This document shows positions 32,056 through 41,197 of a DNA stretch of 64,000 nt, piece after piece (within the stretch, counting starts at the first letter, position 1; the number at the start of each line of letters is the position of its first letter). The notes beneath the pieces were generated by a model. That model worked only from the letters and a program-made list of their open reading frames with translations. It was not told the origin of the DNA and searched no databases. This DNA comes from Bacteroidota bacterium. GTDB taxonomy: Bacteria; Bacteroidota; Bacteroidia; Chitinophagales; Chitinophagaceae. A program made the translations under genes and the position numbers. The stretch is from the NCBI GenBank assembly GCA_016711825.1, contig JADJSG010000006.1, positions 558,001 to 622,000 of the forward strand. Direction: 5' to 3'.

Positions 32056-35000
32056 TTAATCATTCTTCTTCACTTTGCTTGTGTGCGTCAAATGGTTGTT
32101 TTCGTACACTTTTACAGTATACACACCACTTGCGATTTCACCTAAGCTAAGCTGGATATTATTCATACCCACAGCTGATTTAGCTTGTACTTGACGTATC
32201 ACTCTGCCACTCATGTCAAGTAACTTAACAGTCGTGTTTTGTGCTGAGGTTGCATACAAATCAATATTCAAGATATCAGTGGTTGGGTTTGGATAGATAC
32301 TTACCGTACTACCATTCGCACCCCAGATCAAGTCTACGATTTGTGCATGTACACTCACCTTGTTGTCGATATCTACTTGTTGTAGTCTGTAGTAGTTATG
32401 GCCTAACGCAGGTTTGTTGTTCGTCGCTGTATAACTTAATGCAGTGTTGCTATTGCCATTTGGCGCCTTGCTTGATACTTTCGCTATCGTGCTAAAGCTC
32501 ATACCATCTGTACTGTGTTGTAAGTTGAAATAAGCATTGTTTTGTTCGCTACTTGTTATCCAGCTCAACTTGTCTGAACTTTCCAGTTTAGTACCGCTGA
32601 AGCTGGTTACTGTTACAGGTAATGGTACATTGCCAGGGTTCACACCGTGTACTCTGAACTGACTAAAGCTTGGTGTGTTGAAACTCAATTCCCAATAAGT
32701 ACCATTCCAGCTTACGGCAGGGGTAATCACAATTGGATTGTTGCCTAAACCTCCATCATCATTTTTCGTGATGCGGATATTGGCAATACCAGCTGCATCA
32801 CCAGGACCTGTTGGTAAGGGTAAGTAAGGAGCTACTACAGCTGCATTGTAATCATCAAAATCTGTTTGATTGATATACAATTTCACATCCGCTGAACCAT
32901 TTGTTGTTGGCGTGATTTGATACCAGCGTCTTACAAAAGGTTGACCATTGTGGAAGCCTGCTATTGCATCTACGTTTACGGTACTTGTAGTTAAACCAAG
33001 TACATTACCACCCGCACCATCATCTACCGTTGCGATCAAATCGCAGTTGGCTGCATAGTAATTGATATTGAAATCATCACCATGATCTTGTGACTGATTG
33101 CTTGTTGTTGGTGCTAATACACCACTTGCAGGTGTTACCGTTACAGTTACACTGCTTGTACCTGTACAACCTGCTCCATCAGTACCTGTTACGGTATAAG
33201 TGTCAGTCGTTGTAGCTACAAATGGGGTACAGTTGCTTAAACCACCTGTCCATACATAAGATACAGCACCTGTTGCACATGGATTTACCGATGTGAGGTT
33301 ACAGGTAGTACTTGGGGTAGCTGTTGCATTGATTACTGGGGTTGGATTAACAGTAACTGTTACAGGAACACGTACTGATGGGCATGATGAGCCTGAACCA
33401 GTCCATGTTAAAACAACCTCGCCGTTTCCTGACTGAATACCGGTTACTAAAACTGGTGATAATAAAGATCCGGTAAAGGAGCTACCTCCAGCACCGCCGC
33501 CACCACCGCCTTTGTCATTACCAGTACAACCGACTGTACCTGCTGACCCGCCGCCAGCACCGCCACCGCCGATAAAGCCACCGCCACCACCACCACCGCC
33601 TGGTGTACTAGCGCAACAACATCCTTGACCATTACCGCCATTTCCTCCTACCTCATTGATAGCTGTCTGTCCAGGTAATCCAAGAAATCCTCCACAACCA
33701 ATTCCTGCAGCTCCACCAGTTGCACCGTTCGCTGCAAATCCTCCGCCACCATTGGGTGAATCAATACCATTTGTTCCATTTGCATTGCCATGTCCGCCAT
33801 TTCCGCCATTTACGTTTGGAACTGCGCAACCGCCTGTTCCACCTCCTCCTCCTCCAGCTCCAACAATGACTCTATTTGTAGCTAAAACTGAATTTAATCT
33901 TACGTCGCTGGCTCCACCGCCACCACCGGCAAGTAAATTGCCTCCGTTACCGCCACCATTAAAGCCACCAGTTCCACCACTAGCCTGTCCGCCTACAAAT
34001 ATATTAAGTACATCACCAGGCGTAACATTTAAGATACCCTCTGCTGATGAGCCTAAGCCGCCTGTTCCGCCAAATCCATTACCTCCACCATTAGCTCCAT
34101 TTGCACCTTGTGCTCCTTTTGCCAATATGGTTACTGAAGTAACGCCTGGGGGTACTATAAAAGTCTGCATACCTCCGGTAAATGAAAAAGTTTGTGTGCC
34201 TCCAACGACTACCTGAGTCATATTTTCAGCATAATATGTTGTAGTTACAGCTGGTGTTACCGGAAAATCAACACCACTTAAACTAGTGCCAATGGCTACG
34301 CCCCCTGAAGGAACTGTATACCATGATTGAACATCACCAGGCGCTCCGGTTGAATTTAATTGCGAAGTCGCACCTTCACATATTGTACTAGGGGTTGCTG
34401 TTACAGGATTAGGTGTAGGTGAAGCTGGATTTATAGTAACGGTTACAGGAACACGTACAGAAGGGCATGGTGAGCCTGGAATTGTCCATGTTATAACTAC
34501 CTCGCCATTTCCTGACTGAATTCCGGTAACTAAAACTGGTGATAATAAAGATCCGGTAAAGGAGCTTCCTCCAGCACCTCCGCCACCACCGCCTTTGTCA
34601 TTACCAGTACAACCGACTGTACCTGCTGACCCGCCGCCAGCACCGCCACCGCCGATAAAGCCACCGCCACCGCCGCCACCGCCTGGTGTACTAGCGCAAC
34701 AACATCCTTGACCATTACCGCCATTTCCTCCTACCTCATTGATAGCTGTCTGTCCAGGTAATCCAAGAAATCCTCCACAACCAATTCCTGCAGCTCCACC
34801 AGTTGCACCGTTCGCTGCAAATCCTCCGCCACCATTGGGTGAATCAATACCATTTGTTCCATTTGCATTGCCATGTCCGCCATTTCCGCCATTTACGTTT
34901 GGAACTGCGCAACCGCCTGTTCCACCTCCTCCTCCTCCAGCTCCAACAATGACTCTATTTGTAGCTAAAACTGAATTTAATCTTACGTCGCTGGCTCCAC

Positions 35001-36633
35001 CGCCACCACCGGCAAGTAAATTGCCTCCGTTACCGCCACCATTAAAGCCACCAGTTCCACCACTAGCCTGTCCGCCTACAAATATATTAAGTACATCACC
35101 AGGCGTAACATTTAAGATACCCTCTGCTGATGAGCCTAAGCCACCTGTTCCGCCAAATCCATTACCTCCACCATTAGCTCCATTTGCACCTTGTGCTCCT
35201 TTTGCCAATATGGTTACAGAAGTAACGCCTGGGGGTACTATAAATGTCTGCATACCTCCGGTAAATGAAAAAGTTTGTGTGCCACTAGCGCCTACCTGAG
35301 CCAAATTTTCAGCATAATATGTTGTAGTTACAGCTGGTGTTACTGGAAAATCAACACCACTTAAACTAGTGCCAATGGCTACGCCCCCTGAAGGAACTGT
35401 ATACCATGATTGAACATTACCAGGTGCTCCGGTTGAATTTAATTGTGAAGTAGCCCCATCACATATTGCGCTAGGGGTTGCTGTTACAGGATTAGGTGAA
35501 GGTGAAGCTGGATTTACAGTAACGGTTACCATTGAAGTTGCAGTACAACCTGATCCATCGTCACCAGTTACCGTATAAGTAGTGGTTGCCCCTGGAGTTA
35601 CCGTTGGGCTACCTGCCAAAGCACCTGGATTCCAGGTATATGTATTAGCACCGCCACCAATAAGTTGAGAAGAACCCCCAATACAAATATTATCAGGAGA
35701 AGCACTTGCCGTTACTGACGGAGATGGCGTTACGTTGATGTTTACGGTAGATGTTGCAGCGCAACCTGCATCATTCCCTGTAACCGTGTAAGTAGTGGTT
35801 GCAATTGGATTTACAATAATATTGTTACCTGGAATAATGCCAGGATCCCATGTATAAGCACTTGCTCCTGTCGCTGACAGTGTTGTAGGATTACCAGCAC
35901 ATACAGTTGTAAGTGTAGCTGATGCCGATACTGCCGTATAAAGATTCATTACTTCACCAGCGTTCAATGCATGACTGTAAATTCTAAAATCATCTAATAA
36001 ACCTCCAACAGGTGCACCGATATTTGCAGAATAACCCATTACTTTAAAAGGTCCAACACCATTTATTGTTGGACCTGCTTGAACTACTGTATTTACTAAA
36101 TTGCCATCTAGATATGCTTTAATATTACCCAAGGCCATATCATAAACAAATGTGTTCATATGCGGAGCAACTGTTGCCCCACCACTAATGAGTACATCAG
36201 TGAATCCACCCCTTAAAATCCAATTATTTGGTCCTGCTACACCGTTTGTAAAACAACGGAAACCACCTGCATTAACATCTCCAAAAATGTAAAACAACGT
36301 ACCAGAGGGAGTAATATTGGATGACCAGAATGAAATTGTCCAGGAAGTTCCTGTTAGGTTGGTAGCCCAACCTGTATTTAAATAATCGGTTGTGGCAGAA
36401 ATGCCCGAACCAATCAACGCGCCGCCGCATTTTCCCGTACCTCCCTGTGTAATTCCTCCTAAAATATTGGCCGTATTTGTACCTATGGGTGGAGCACTTG
36501 CCATATTGGGAACAGTTGTTCCTACACCGTCAAATTTGTAATATAAAAGCTCAGGAATAGATTGTGCATTTATCTTAAGTACAGTCATTAAGATAGCACT
36601 TATGAATAAAATCTTATTGTAATAATGTTTCAT
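32056..36633 (-). CDS. Giant modular surface protein E with LamG domain and glycine-rich repeats
   Basis: 1525 aa. Signal peptide about 1-23 (MTVLKINAQS). LamG/concanavalin A-like domain about 26-235 (LLYYKFDG, then TSWTISFWSS, then GLLDDFRIYSHALNAGEVM). Ig-like CHU_C-associated units about 238-375. Residues about 373-1094 are two near-identical 361-residue units, each an Ig-like unit (TATPSTICEGATSQLNSTG) plus an ALK/LTK-type glycine-rich domain (begins FIVPPGVTSVTILAKGAQG). The shared cassette follows from about 1096 to the T9SS type A sorting domain. The glycine-rich units resemble those of gene B in order of motifs but are clearly distinct in sequence. LamG domains commonly bind glycans, so carbohydrate or matrix binding is a fair guess. 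Confidence 0.9.
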   Translation of the reverse strand: MKHYYNKILFISAILMTVLKINAQSIPELLYYKFDGVGTTVPNMASAPPIGTNTANILGGITQGGTGKCGGALIGSGISATTDYLNTGWATNLTGTSWTISFWSSNITPSGTLFYIFGDVNAGGFRCFTNGVAGPNNWILRGGFTDVLISGGATVAPHMNTFVYDMALGNIKAYLDGNLVNTVVQAGPTINGVGPFKVMGYSANIGAPVGGLLDDFRIYSHALNAGEVMNLYTAVSASATLTTVCAGNPTTLSATGASAYTWDPGIIPGNNIIVNPIATTTYTVTGNDAGCAATSTVNINVTPSPSVTASASPDNICIGGSSQLIGGGANTYTWNPGALAGSPTVTPGATTTYTVTGDDGSGCTATSMVTVTVNPASPSPNPVTATPSAICDGATSQLNSTGAPGNVQSWYTVPSGGVAIGTSLSGVDFPVTPAVTTTYYAENLAQVGASGTQTFSFTGGMQTFIVPPGVTSVTILAKGAQGANGANGGGNGFGGTGGLGSSAEGILNVTPGDVLNIFVGGQASGGTGGFNGGGNGGNLLAGGGGGASDVRLNSVLATNRVIVGAGGGGGGTGGCAVPNVNGGNGGHGNANGTNGIDSPNGGGGFAANGATGGAAGIGCGGFLGLPGQTAINEVGGNGGNGQGCCCASTPGGGGGGGGFIGGGGAGGGSAGTVGCTGNDKGGGGGGAGGSSFTGSLLSPVLVTGIQSGNGEVVITWTIPGSPCPSVRVPVTVTINPASPTPNPVTATPSTICEGATSQLNSTGAPGDVQSWYTVPSGGVAIGTSLSGVDFPVTPAVTTTYYAENMTQVVVGGTQTFSFTGGMQTFIVPPGVTSVTILAKGAQGANGANGGGNGFGGTGGLGSSAEGILNVTPGDVLNIFVGGQASGGTGGFNGGGNGGNLLAGGGGGASDVRLNSVLATNRVIVGAGGGGGGTGGCAVPNVNGGNGGHGNANGTNGIDSPNGGGGFAANGATGGAAGIGCGGFLGLPGQTAINEVGGNGGNGQGCCCASTPGGGGGGGGFIGGGGAGGGSAGTVGCTGNDKGGGGGGAGGSSFTGSLLSPVLVTGIQSGNGEVVLTWTGSGSSCPSVRVPVTVTVNPTPVINATATPSTTCNLTSVNPCATGAVSYVWTGGLSNCTPFVATTTDTYTVTGTDGAGCTGTSSVTVTVTPASGVLAPTTSNQSQDHGDDFNINYYAANCDLIATVDDGAGGNVLGLTTSTVNVDAIAGFHNGQPFVRRWYQITPTTNGSADVKLYINQTDFDDYNAAVVAPYLPLPTGPGDAAGIANIRITKNDDGGLGNNPIVITPAVSWNGTYWELSFNTPSFSQFRVHGVNPGNVPLPVTVTSFSGTKLESSDKLSWITSSEQNNAYFNLQHSTDGMSFSTIAKVSSKAPNGNSNTALSYTATNNKPALGHNYYRLQQVDIDNKVSVHAQIVDLIWGANGSTVSIYPNPTTDILNIDLYATSAQNTTVKLLDMSGRVIRQVQAKSAVGMNNIQLSLGEIASGVYTVKVYENNHLTHTSKVKKND
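33351..35516 (-). repeat. Two near-perfect 1083-bp tandem repeats in gene E
   Basis: Units at 33351-34433 and 34434-35516 (361 codons each, in frame). Differences are limited to scattered bases and the region around the Ig/glycine-rich junction (ASGTQTF versus VVGGTQTF). The period differs from the 1080 bp of gene B by one codon. Confidence 0.95.
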
Positions 36634-36745
36634 ATAAATTCATTTTTGTTGCTTTAAAGATACTCGTTAAGTACTCATAATATGATCTTTTGAGTTATTT
36701 GCACTTTTCAATGAGTAAATAGCTTTTTTTTTGGGTATTTTGCAC

Positions 36746-36767
36746 AATATATGTTTAAACATATATT
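36746..36767. promoter_or_regulatory. 22-bp perfect palindrome upstream of gene E
   Basis: A perfect palindrome centred on TTTAAA (core ATATGTTTAAACATAT), about 113-134 nt upstream of the gene E start codon. A shorter version sits at a similar distance upstream of gene B. It could be a dimeric transcription factor site; the factor is unknown. Confidence 0.5.
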
Positions 36768-36884
36768 TATTTGCACGTATCAATAATTACATATTATTGA
36801 AAATCAAGACTTTATATTCTTCATGTTGAATTCATCAAAAAGGAGTCATTTTAGTCAAAGAATATAGTTTATGTAAACAAATAA

Positions 36885-36990
36885 TTCCAACAACATATTA
36901 AAGAGAGTCCATTTGATACTAGCTTAAATGTAATGTGTGTGGACATTATACCAAACTTTTTCAGACAACTTATTTAATACATTTGGTATA
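36885..36990 (+). repeat. Dispersed intergenic repeat, copy upstream of gene E
   Basis: It aligns over its full length with 46055-46163: CCAACAAC, TATTAAAGA, CATTTG, GCTTAAATG, AATGTGT, ATTATACC, AACTTTTT and ACATTTGG occur in the same order and spacing. It lies in the same orientation as that copy. Confidence 0.75.
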
Positions 36991-37223
36991 AAAAATATGA
37001 TGATGAAGCCTAACAAGTAAAAAGCTATAAACGATATCAAAAAATGATACTCAGAATAAAGATGAAAAATCTTTATTTTATATGCAAGAAAACCTTTTTA
37101 CAATAATGATACCACTCATTAAAATTAAATTGGCCACATTACTATATCAATGTATGTAAATTGAAAAGTGATATAAAATGCAATTTAGGTAGGACATATA
37201 TTCAAACCTATTCAAAAAAAATA

Positions 37224-37628
37224 TCACCTTACTTCATCTGTGCAAAGTTCTACTAAGACGCCCTGGGTAGATTTTGGGTGCAAAAAACAAACAAGTTTGT
37301 TGTCAGCGCCCTTTTTGGGGGTTTCATTTAATAAAACAAAGCCTTCGCTTTGTAGTTTTTTCATTGCCTCTATTATATTATCTACATCGTAGGCAATATG
37401 ATGAATCCCTTCTCCCTTTTTTTCTATATACTTCGCTATAACACCTTCTGGGTTTAACGACTCTAATAATTCGATTTTGCTATCTCCCACTTTAAAAAAT
37501 GCGGTTTTCACTTGTTCCGATTCTACGGTTTCTGTTTTATAGCAGGTGGTATTTAGCAACATTTCATACAAAGGTATACTTGTTGCTAAAGATTTGACGG
37601 CAATTCCAATATGTTCTATCTTTTGCAT
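37224..37628 (-). CDS. mce: Methylmalonyl-CoA epimerase
   Basis: A 134-aa vicinal oxygen chelate fold protein. It has the metal ligands expected for the family: His in the first strand (EHIGIAVKSL), Glu in SKIELLE, His in GIHHIAYDV, and Glu in GVLVELC near the C-terminus. It interconverts (R)- and (S)-methylmalonyl-CoA in the cytoplasm, linking propionyl-CoA and succinyl-CoA metabolism through methylmalonyl-CoA mutase. Length and motifs match the family. It is transcribed alone on the minus strand, divergent from the cysteine desulfurase gene. No mutase gene is in the window. Confidence 0.95.
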   Translation of the reverse strand: MQKIEHIGIAVKSLATSIPLYEMLLNTTCYKTETVESEQVKTAFFKVGDSKIELLESLNPEGVIAKYIEKKGEGIHHIAYDVDNIIEAMKKLQSEGFVLLNETPKKGADNKLVCFLHPKSTQGVLVELCTDEVR

Positions 37629-37788
37629 AGATCTAGTTATTTTTTTTGATTAAACCCAGTGTAGCATTTATGATACCGACTAACCTTTGATTTATAGGTG
37701 TGTAAGTAATAAAAAAAGCCTATTCTTATTATTGATACCACAAAGATACTATGGATAAGAAATAATTTCTACTACGAACTTTGTGAAA

Positions 37789-37796
37789 TATATTTG
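37789..37796 (+). promoter_or_regulatory. -7 box upstream of cysteine desulfurase gene
   Basis: TATATTTG matches TAnnTTTG; TTC rather than TTG is found 19 nt upstream (37767-37769). The predicted transcript would start near 37803. Confidence 0.45.
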
Positions 37797-37879
37797 CAAA
37801 ATGGACTTACACAGAAATGTTATTAAACATTGATGACCGTTTCATACTTATTATTAAACAAATAAAATTAAACCTTGCT

Positions 37880-39094
37880 ATGAATTTTCCGATATACTTA
37901 GATAATAATGCTACGACTCCTTGCGACCCAAGAGTGGTTGATACAATGATCCCTTATTTTACGCAAAACTTTGGGAATGCAGCTAGCCGTAATCACTCCT
38001 TTGGTTGGGTGGCTGAAGAAGCTGTTGACTATGCACGTGAGCAAATTGCAAAATTGATTGGTGCAGACCCTAAGGAGATTATTTTCACCTCTGGGGCTAC
38101 AGAAGCCGACAACTTAGCTATTAAAGGGGTTTATGAAATGTACGCAGCGAAAGGAAATCACATTATCACTACAACCATAGAGCACAAAGCTGTATTAGAT
38201 ACTTGTAAACATCTTGAAAAACAAGGTGCAGAAGTTACCTATCTTGAAGTAGATGATAAAGGAATGATCAATCTACAAGATTTAGAAAAAGCCATTACGC
38301 CAAAAACGATTTTAGTTGCCATAATGTATGCCAATAACGAAATTGGAACGATCAATCCCATGAAAGAAATATCTGCCATTGCTCGCAAACACGGTGTGTT
38401 AGTTATGACAGATGCTGTACAGGCAGTTGGGAAAATACCCGTAGATGTGAACAAAGATGGTATTGATTTATTAGCTTTCACGGCACATAAAATGTATGGC
38501 CCTAAAGGCGTGGGTGCTTTATATGTAAGAAGAAAAAATCCACGTGTAAAAGTAACCGCTCAAATTGATGGAGGTGGACATGAAAGGGGTATGAGAAGCG
38601 GTACGCTTAATATTCCTGGTATTGTTGGTTTTGGTAAAGCCTGCGAAATCTGTTACAATGAAATGGCTGCTGATACAGCCCGAATTATAAAATTACGCGA
38701 CAAATTAGAAAATGGCTTGTTGCAAATTGAAGAAAGTTATTTGAATGGGCATCCAACGAATCGTTTGCCACATGTTGCAAATATCTCTTTTAAACATGTG
38801 GAAGGTGAAGGCTTGTTGATGGGTATTAATAAACATATAGCCTTGAGCAGTGGTAGTGCATGTACTTCTGCTTCTCTTGAACCTTCTTATGTATTGAAAG
38901 CATTGGGACTCGGTGATGACCTTGCCCATAGCTCTTTACGTTTTGGCTTAAGTCGCTTTTCAACAGAAGAAGAAGTTGATTTTACAATCAAAGCCGTGAC
39001 AGATACCGTTCATAAACTGCGCGAAATGAGTCCTCTTTGGGAAATGTACAAAGAAGGGATTGATTTAAACAGTATTGAATGGGCAGCCCATTAA
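37880..39094 (+). CDS. Cysteine desulfurase (IscS/NifS-like)
   Basis: A 404-aa PLP-dependent class V aminotransferase-fold enzyme. It has YLDNNATTP at the N-terminus, GATEADNLAIKG, the TTIEHKAVLDT histidine motif, the PLP lysine in FTAHKMYGPKG and the catalytic cysteine loop SSGSACTSASLEPS. It moves sulfur from L-cysteine to a protein persulfide for Fe-S cluster and thiocofactor synthesis. Family members start just before the YLDNNATT strand, so the ATG at 37880 is preferred over the in-frame ATG at 37817, which would add 21 residues with no family counterpart. The length of the active-site loop resembles group I (IscS/NifS) enzymes. No iscU or other Fe-S genes adjoin it. Confidence 0.93.
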   Translation: MNFPIYLDNNATTPCDPRVVDTMIPYFTQNFGNAASRNHSFGWVAEEAVDYAREQIAKLIGADPKEIIFTSGATEADNLAIKGVYEMYAAKGNHIITTTIEHKAVLDTCKHLEKQGAEVTYLEVDDKGMINLQDLEKAITPKTILVAIMYANNEIGTINPMKEISAIARKHGVLVMTDAVQAVGKIPVDVNKDGIDLLAFTAHKMYGPKGVGALYVRRKNPRVKVTAQIDGGGHERGMRSGTLNIPGIVGFGKACEICYNEMAADTARIIKLRDKLENGLLQIEESYLNGHPTNRLPHVANISFKHVEGEGLLMGINKHIALSSGSACTSASLEPSYVLKALGLGDDLAHSSLRFGLSRFSTEEEVDFTIKAVTDTVHKLREMSPLWEMYKEGIDLNSIEWAAH

Positions 39095-39165
39095 TAAAAT
39101 CATTTATAGATCCCTTTAAGTCTAGTAGAGAGAATCTCTTAAACCATATTCCCATTACAAACCCT

Positions 39166-39173
39166 TATATTTG
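39166..39173 (+). promoter_or_regulatory. -7 box upstream of acetyl-CoA hydrolase/transferase gene
   Basis: TATATTTG lies 38 nt before the ATG at 39212. No TTG is seen at the matching -33 position, so support is partial. Confidence 0.4.
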
Positions 39174-39211
39174 CTTACACTCAAAATAAGTCATGAGTGT
39201 AGAATATACCT

Positions 39212-40504
39212 ATGAAAAAATACCCTAACAGTGTAAGTGCTGAAGAAGCTGTTTGCCATATTAAGTCGGGTCAAAAAGTATTTGTGCAAGGCAGTGCAGC
39301 TACCCCCTTAATTCTCACCAAGGCCCTTGGTGATCGAAGTGCGTCATTGAAACATGTTGAAATTATTTCTATTTCCACCCTGGGTGAGATGCATTTGTTA
39401 CATCCTGCATATCCGGAAAGTTTTTATATCAATTCCCTTTTTGTTTCGGCCAATACACGCGAAGCTGTAAATGATGAAAGAGGGGATTATATTCCTATTT
39501 TTTTAAGTGAAATCCCACGATTATTTAATCAAAAAATACTCCCTTTAGATGTGGCACTCATACATGTGTCGCCTCCTGACAAACATGGGTTTTGTTCATT
39601 GGGTGTTTCAGTAGATATTACCCGATCGGCAGTTAAAAATTCAGGCTATGTGATTGCACAAGTAAACCCACTTATGCCAAGATCTTTAGGAGAAGGGCTC
39701 ATTCATTTAAGTGAAATAGATGCTTTGGTAGAAGTAGAGCAAGCCTTGCCTATAGTAGATTATGCAAGTGTTATTAGCGAGGAAGAAACACAGATAGGTA
39801 AGTACTGTTCATCAATAATAGAGGATGGTGCCACCCTTCAAATGGGTATTGGGTCCTTGCCAGACGCAGTAATGAAAGAACTGGGAAATCATAAAAATTT
39901 AGGGGTACATACCGAAATGTTTTCGGATGGGGTAATGTCGCTCATCCAAAAAGGCATTATCAACAATAGCTGTAAGAAAAAGCATCGTCAAAAAACCATT
40001 ACCACTTTTGTGATAGGTAGTCGGGCATTATACGACTTTGTAGATGACAATCCTCAAATAGCCTTTTTAGAAACCGATTATGTAAATGATGCCTATGTGA
40101 TTGGTAAAAACCCCAAAATGGTAGCCATCAACAGTGCCATAGAGATAGACATTACCGGTCAAGTTTGCTCAGATTCAATAGGCACTTTCCAATATTCAGG
40201 CGTTGGGGGGCAAATGGATTTTATCAGAGGGGCTACGCTTTCGGCTGGTGGCAAGCCCATTATTGCCCTTTCAAGTACCACCCATCAGGGAGACTCTAAA
40301 ATTGTTTCTTTTTTGAAACCAGGTGCAGGTGTGGTGACCACCCGAGCGCATGTACACTATGTAATCACTGAATATGGTATTGCCTACTTGTTTGGTAAAA
40401 ATCTTATGCAACGTGCGTATGCCTTAATTGCTATTGCCCATCCTAAGCATCGTGAAGGATTAGAAAGGGATGCTTTTGCAAGGTTTGGGCCTCGTTTTTT
40501 ATAA
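39212..40504 (+). CDS. Acetyl-CoA hydrolase/CoA-transferase family protein
   Basis: 430 aa, two Rossmann-like CoA-transferase family I domains. The N-terminal half contains GQKVFVQGSAATP and LIHVSPPDKHGFCSLGVS. The C-terminal half contains the glycine-rich ATLQMGIGSLPDAVM and the likely catalytic glutamate in LGVHTEMFSDG near residue 238, followed by SGVGGQMDF and VVTTRAHVHYVITEYGIAYLFGK. These motifs define the acetate/4-hydroxybutyrate CoA-transferase and acetyl-CoA hydrolase family. The likely reaction is CoA transfer between short-chain acyl-CoA and acetate; hydrolase versus transferase cannot be separated by eye. Cytoplasmic, transcribed alone. Confidence 0.9.
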   Translation: MKKYPNSVSAEEAVCHIKSGQKVFVQGSAATPLILTKALGDRSASLKHVEIISISTLGEMHLLHPAYPESFYINSLFVSANTREAVNDERGDYIPIFLSEIPRLFNQKILPLDVALIHVSPPDKHGFCSLGVSVDITRSAVKNSGYVIAQVNPLMPRSLGEGLIHLSEIDALVEVEQALPIVDYASVISEEETQIGKYCSSIIEDGATLQMGIGSLPDAVMKELGNHKNLGVHTEMFSDGVMSLIQKGIINNSCKKKHRQKTITTFVIGSRALYDFVDDNPQIAFLETDYVNDAYVIGKNPKMVAINSAIEIDITGQVCSDSIGTFQYSGVGGQMDFIRGATLSAGGKPIIALSSTTHQGDSKIVSFLKPGAGVVTTRAHVHYVITEYGIAYLFGKNLMQRAYALIAIAHPKHREGLERDAFARFGPRFL

Positions 40505-40614
40505 AAGTTAATCTGTCATGCATCAATGATCAAATTGGTAACTATTGTCTGATTTCAGAAAAAATAGTATGTTTATGGTAGGTAGTTAAGAGAATAAACG
40601 CAATTTTACAATCT

Positions 40615-41124
40615 ATGAACAAACAATTCAACAATATACAAACATTGTCAATATGGGCGCAAAGATTAGGTGTTTTATTCATATTGGTATTTTTTGAAGC
40701 ATGTATTTCAAACACAAACAAAGACCAAACTATATCAACTCAAATTGATTCTACAACAAAACCTATCATTGAATTAAGCAATGACTCAATTGACTATGTT
40801 GTTCAATCAATTGTAGACATTTCATCAAAAGACTTTTTTAAAAATCAGAAACCTTTACCCGTTGCATTTCGTAATGTTCAAATTAGATATAATATTAAAT
40901 CGAACAAAGACATCCTTTATATTTTGTGTGGGCAATTTAGTACTCAAAACAACCCAAATGATGATGAGTGGATACAATTTGCAACAATTAAAAATAGCGA
41001 TTATGAGCAATGGGTAGGACCTCAAAGTATAACATACTGCGAAAATTCGATAGAGATGGCTTATACGAAAACTGATTTGGCATCTGAATTAATGAAACAT
41101 ATAGCTTCACTACAAAGTAATTAA
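40615..41124 (+). CDS. Hypothetical lipoprotein
   Basis: 169 aa. The N-terminal hydrophobic stretch LGVLFILVFFEAC (residues 18-30) ends in a cysteine that fits a relaxed Bacteroidota lipobox, followed by ISNTNKDQ. The mature region is polar with a predicted alpha/beta pattern and ends MKHIASLQSN. I recognise no family. It stands alone between the CoA-transferase and dnaN genes and converges with dnaN (73-nt gap). A real gene seems likely from its length and the signal, but its role is unknown. Confidence 0.65.
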   Translation: MNKQFNNIQTLSIWAQRLGVLFILVFFEACISNTNKDQTISTQIDSTTKPIIELSNDSIDYVVQSIVDISSKDFFKNQKPLPVAFRNVQIRYNIKSNKDILYILCGQFSTQNNPNDDEWIQFATIKNSDYEQWVGPQSITYCENSIEMAYTKTDLASELMKHIASLQSN

Positions 41125-41197
41125 TTTTGGCATTGTTGTGTAATTGTCAAAAATAAATGACACAACGCAACCCAACATTTTTTAGGTTAGGTATCTA

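Larger units (their letters stand above)
36634..37223. other. Intergenic region upstream of gene E
   Basis: About 590 AT-rich nt without a credible gene. It contains a TATCTTTA box (minus strand, 36655-36662) 21 nt before the gene E start, the 22-bp palindrome (36746-36767) and a clear copy of the dispersed intergenic repeat (36885-36990). Nothing is recognised from 37000 to 37223. Confidence 0.6.

Noticed and set aside
33656..35299. Two 186-codon plus-strand proline-rich frames opposite gene E
   Set aside because: Same cause as in gene B: antisense of polyglycine coding sequence, duplicated with the 1083-bp unit.
37817..37879. Upstream ATG extending the cysteine desulfurase by 21 residues
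   Set aside because: The added segment has no counterpart in the family, which begins just before YLDNNATT. It may instead be untranslated leader.
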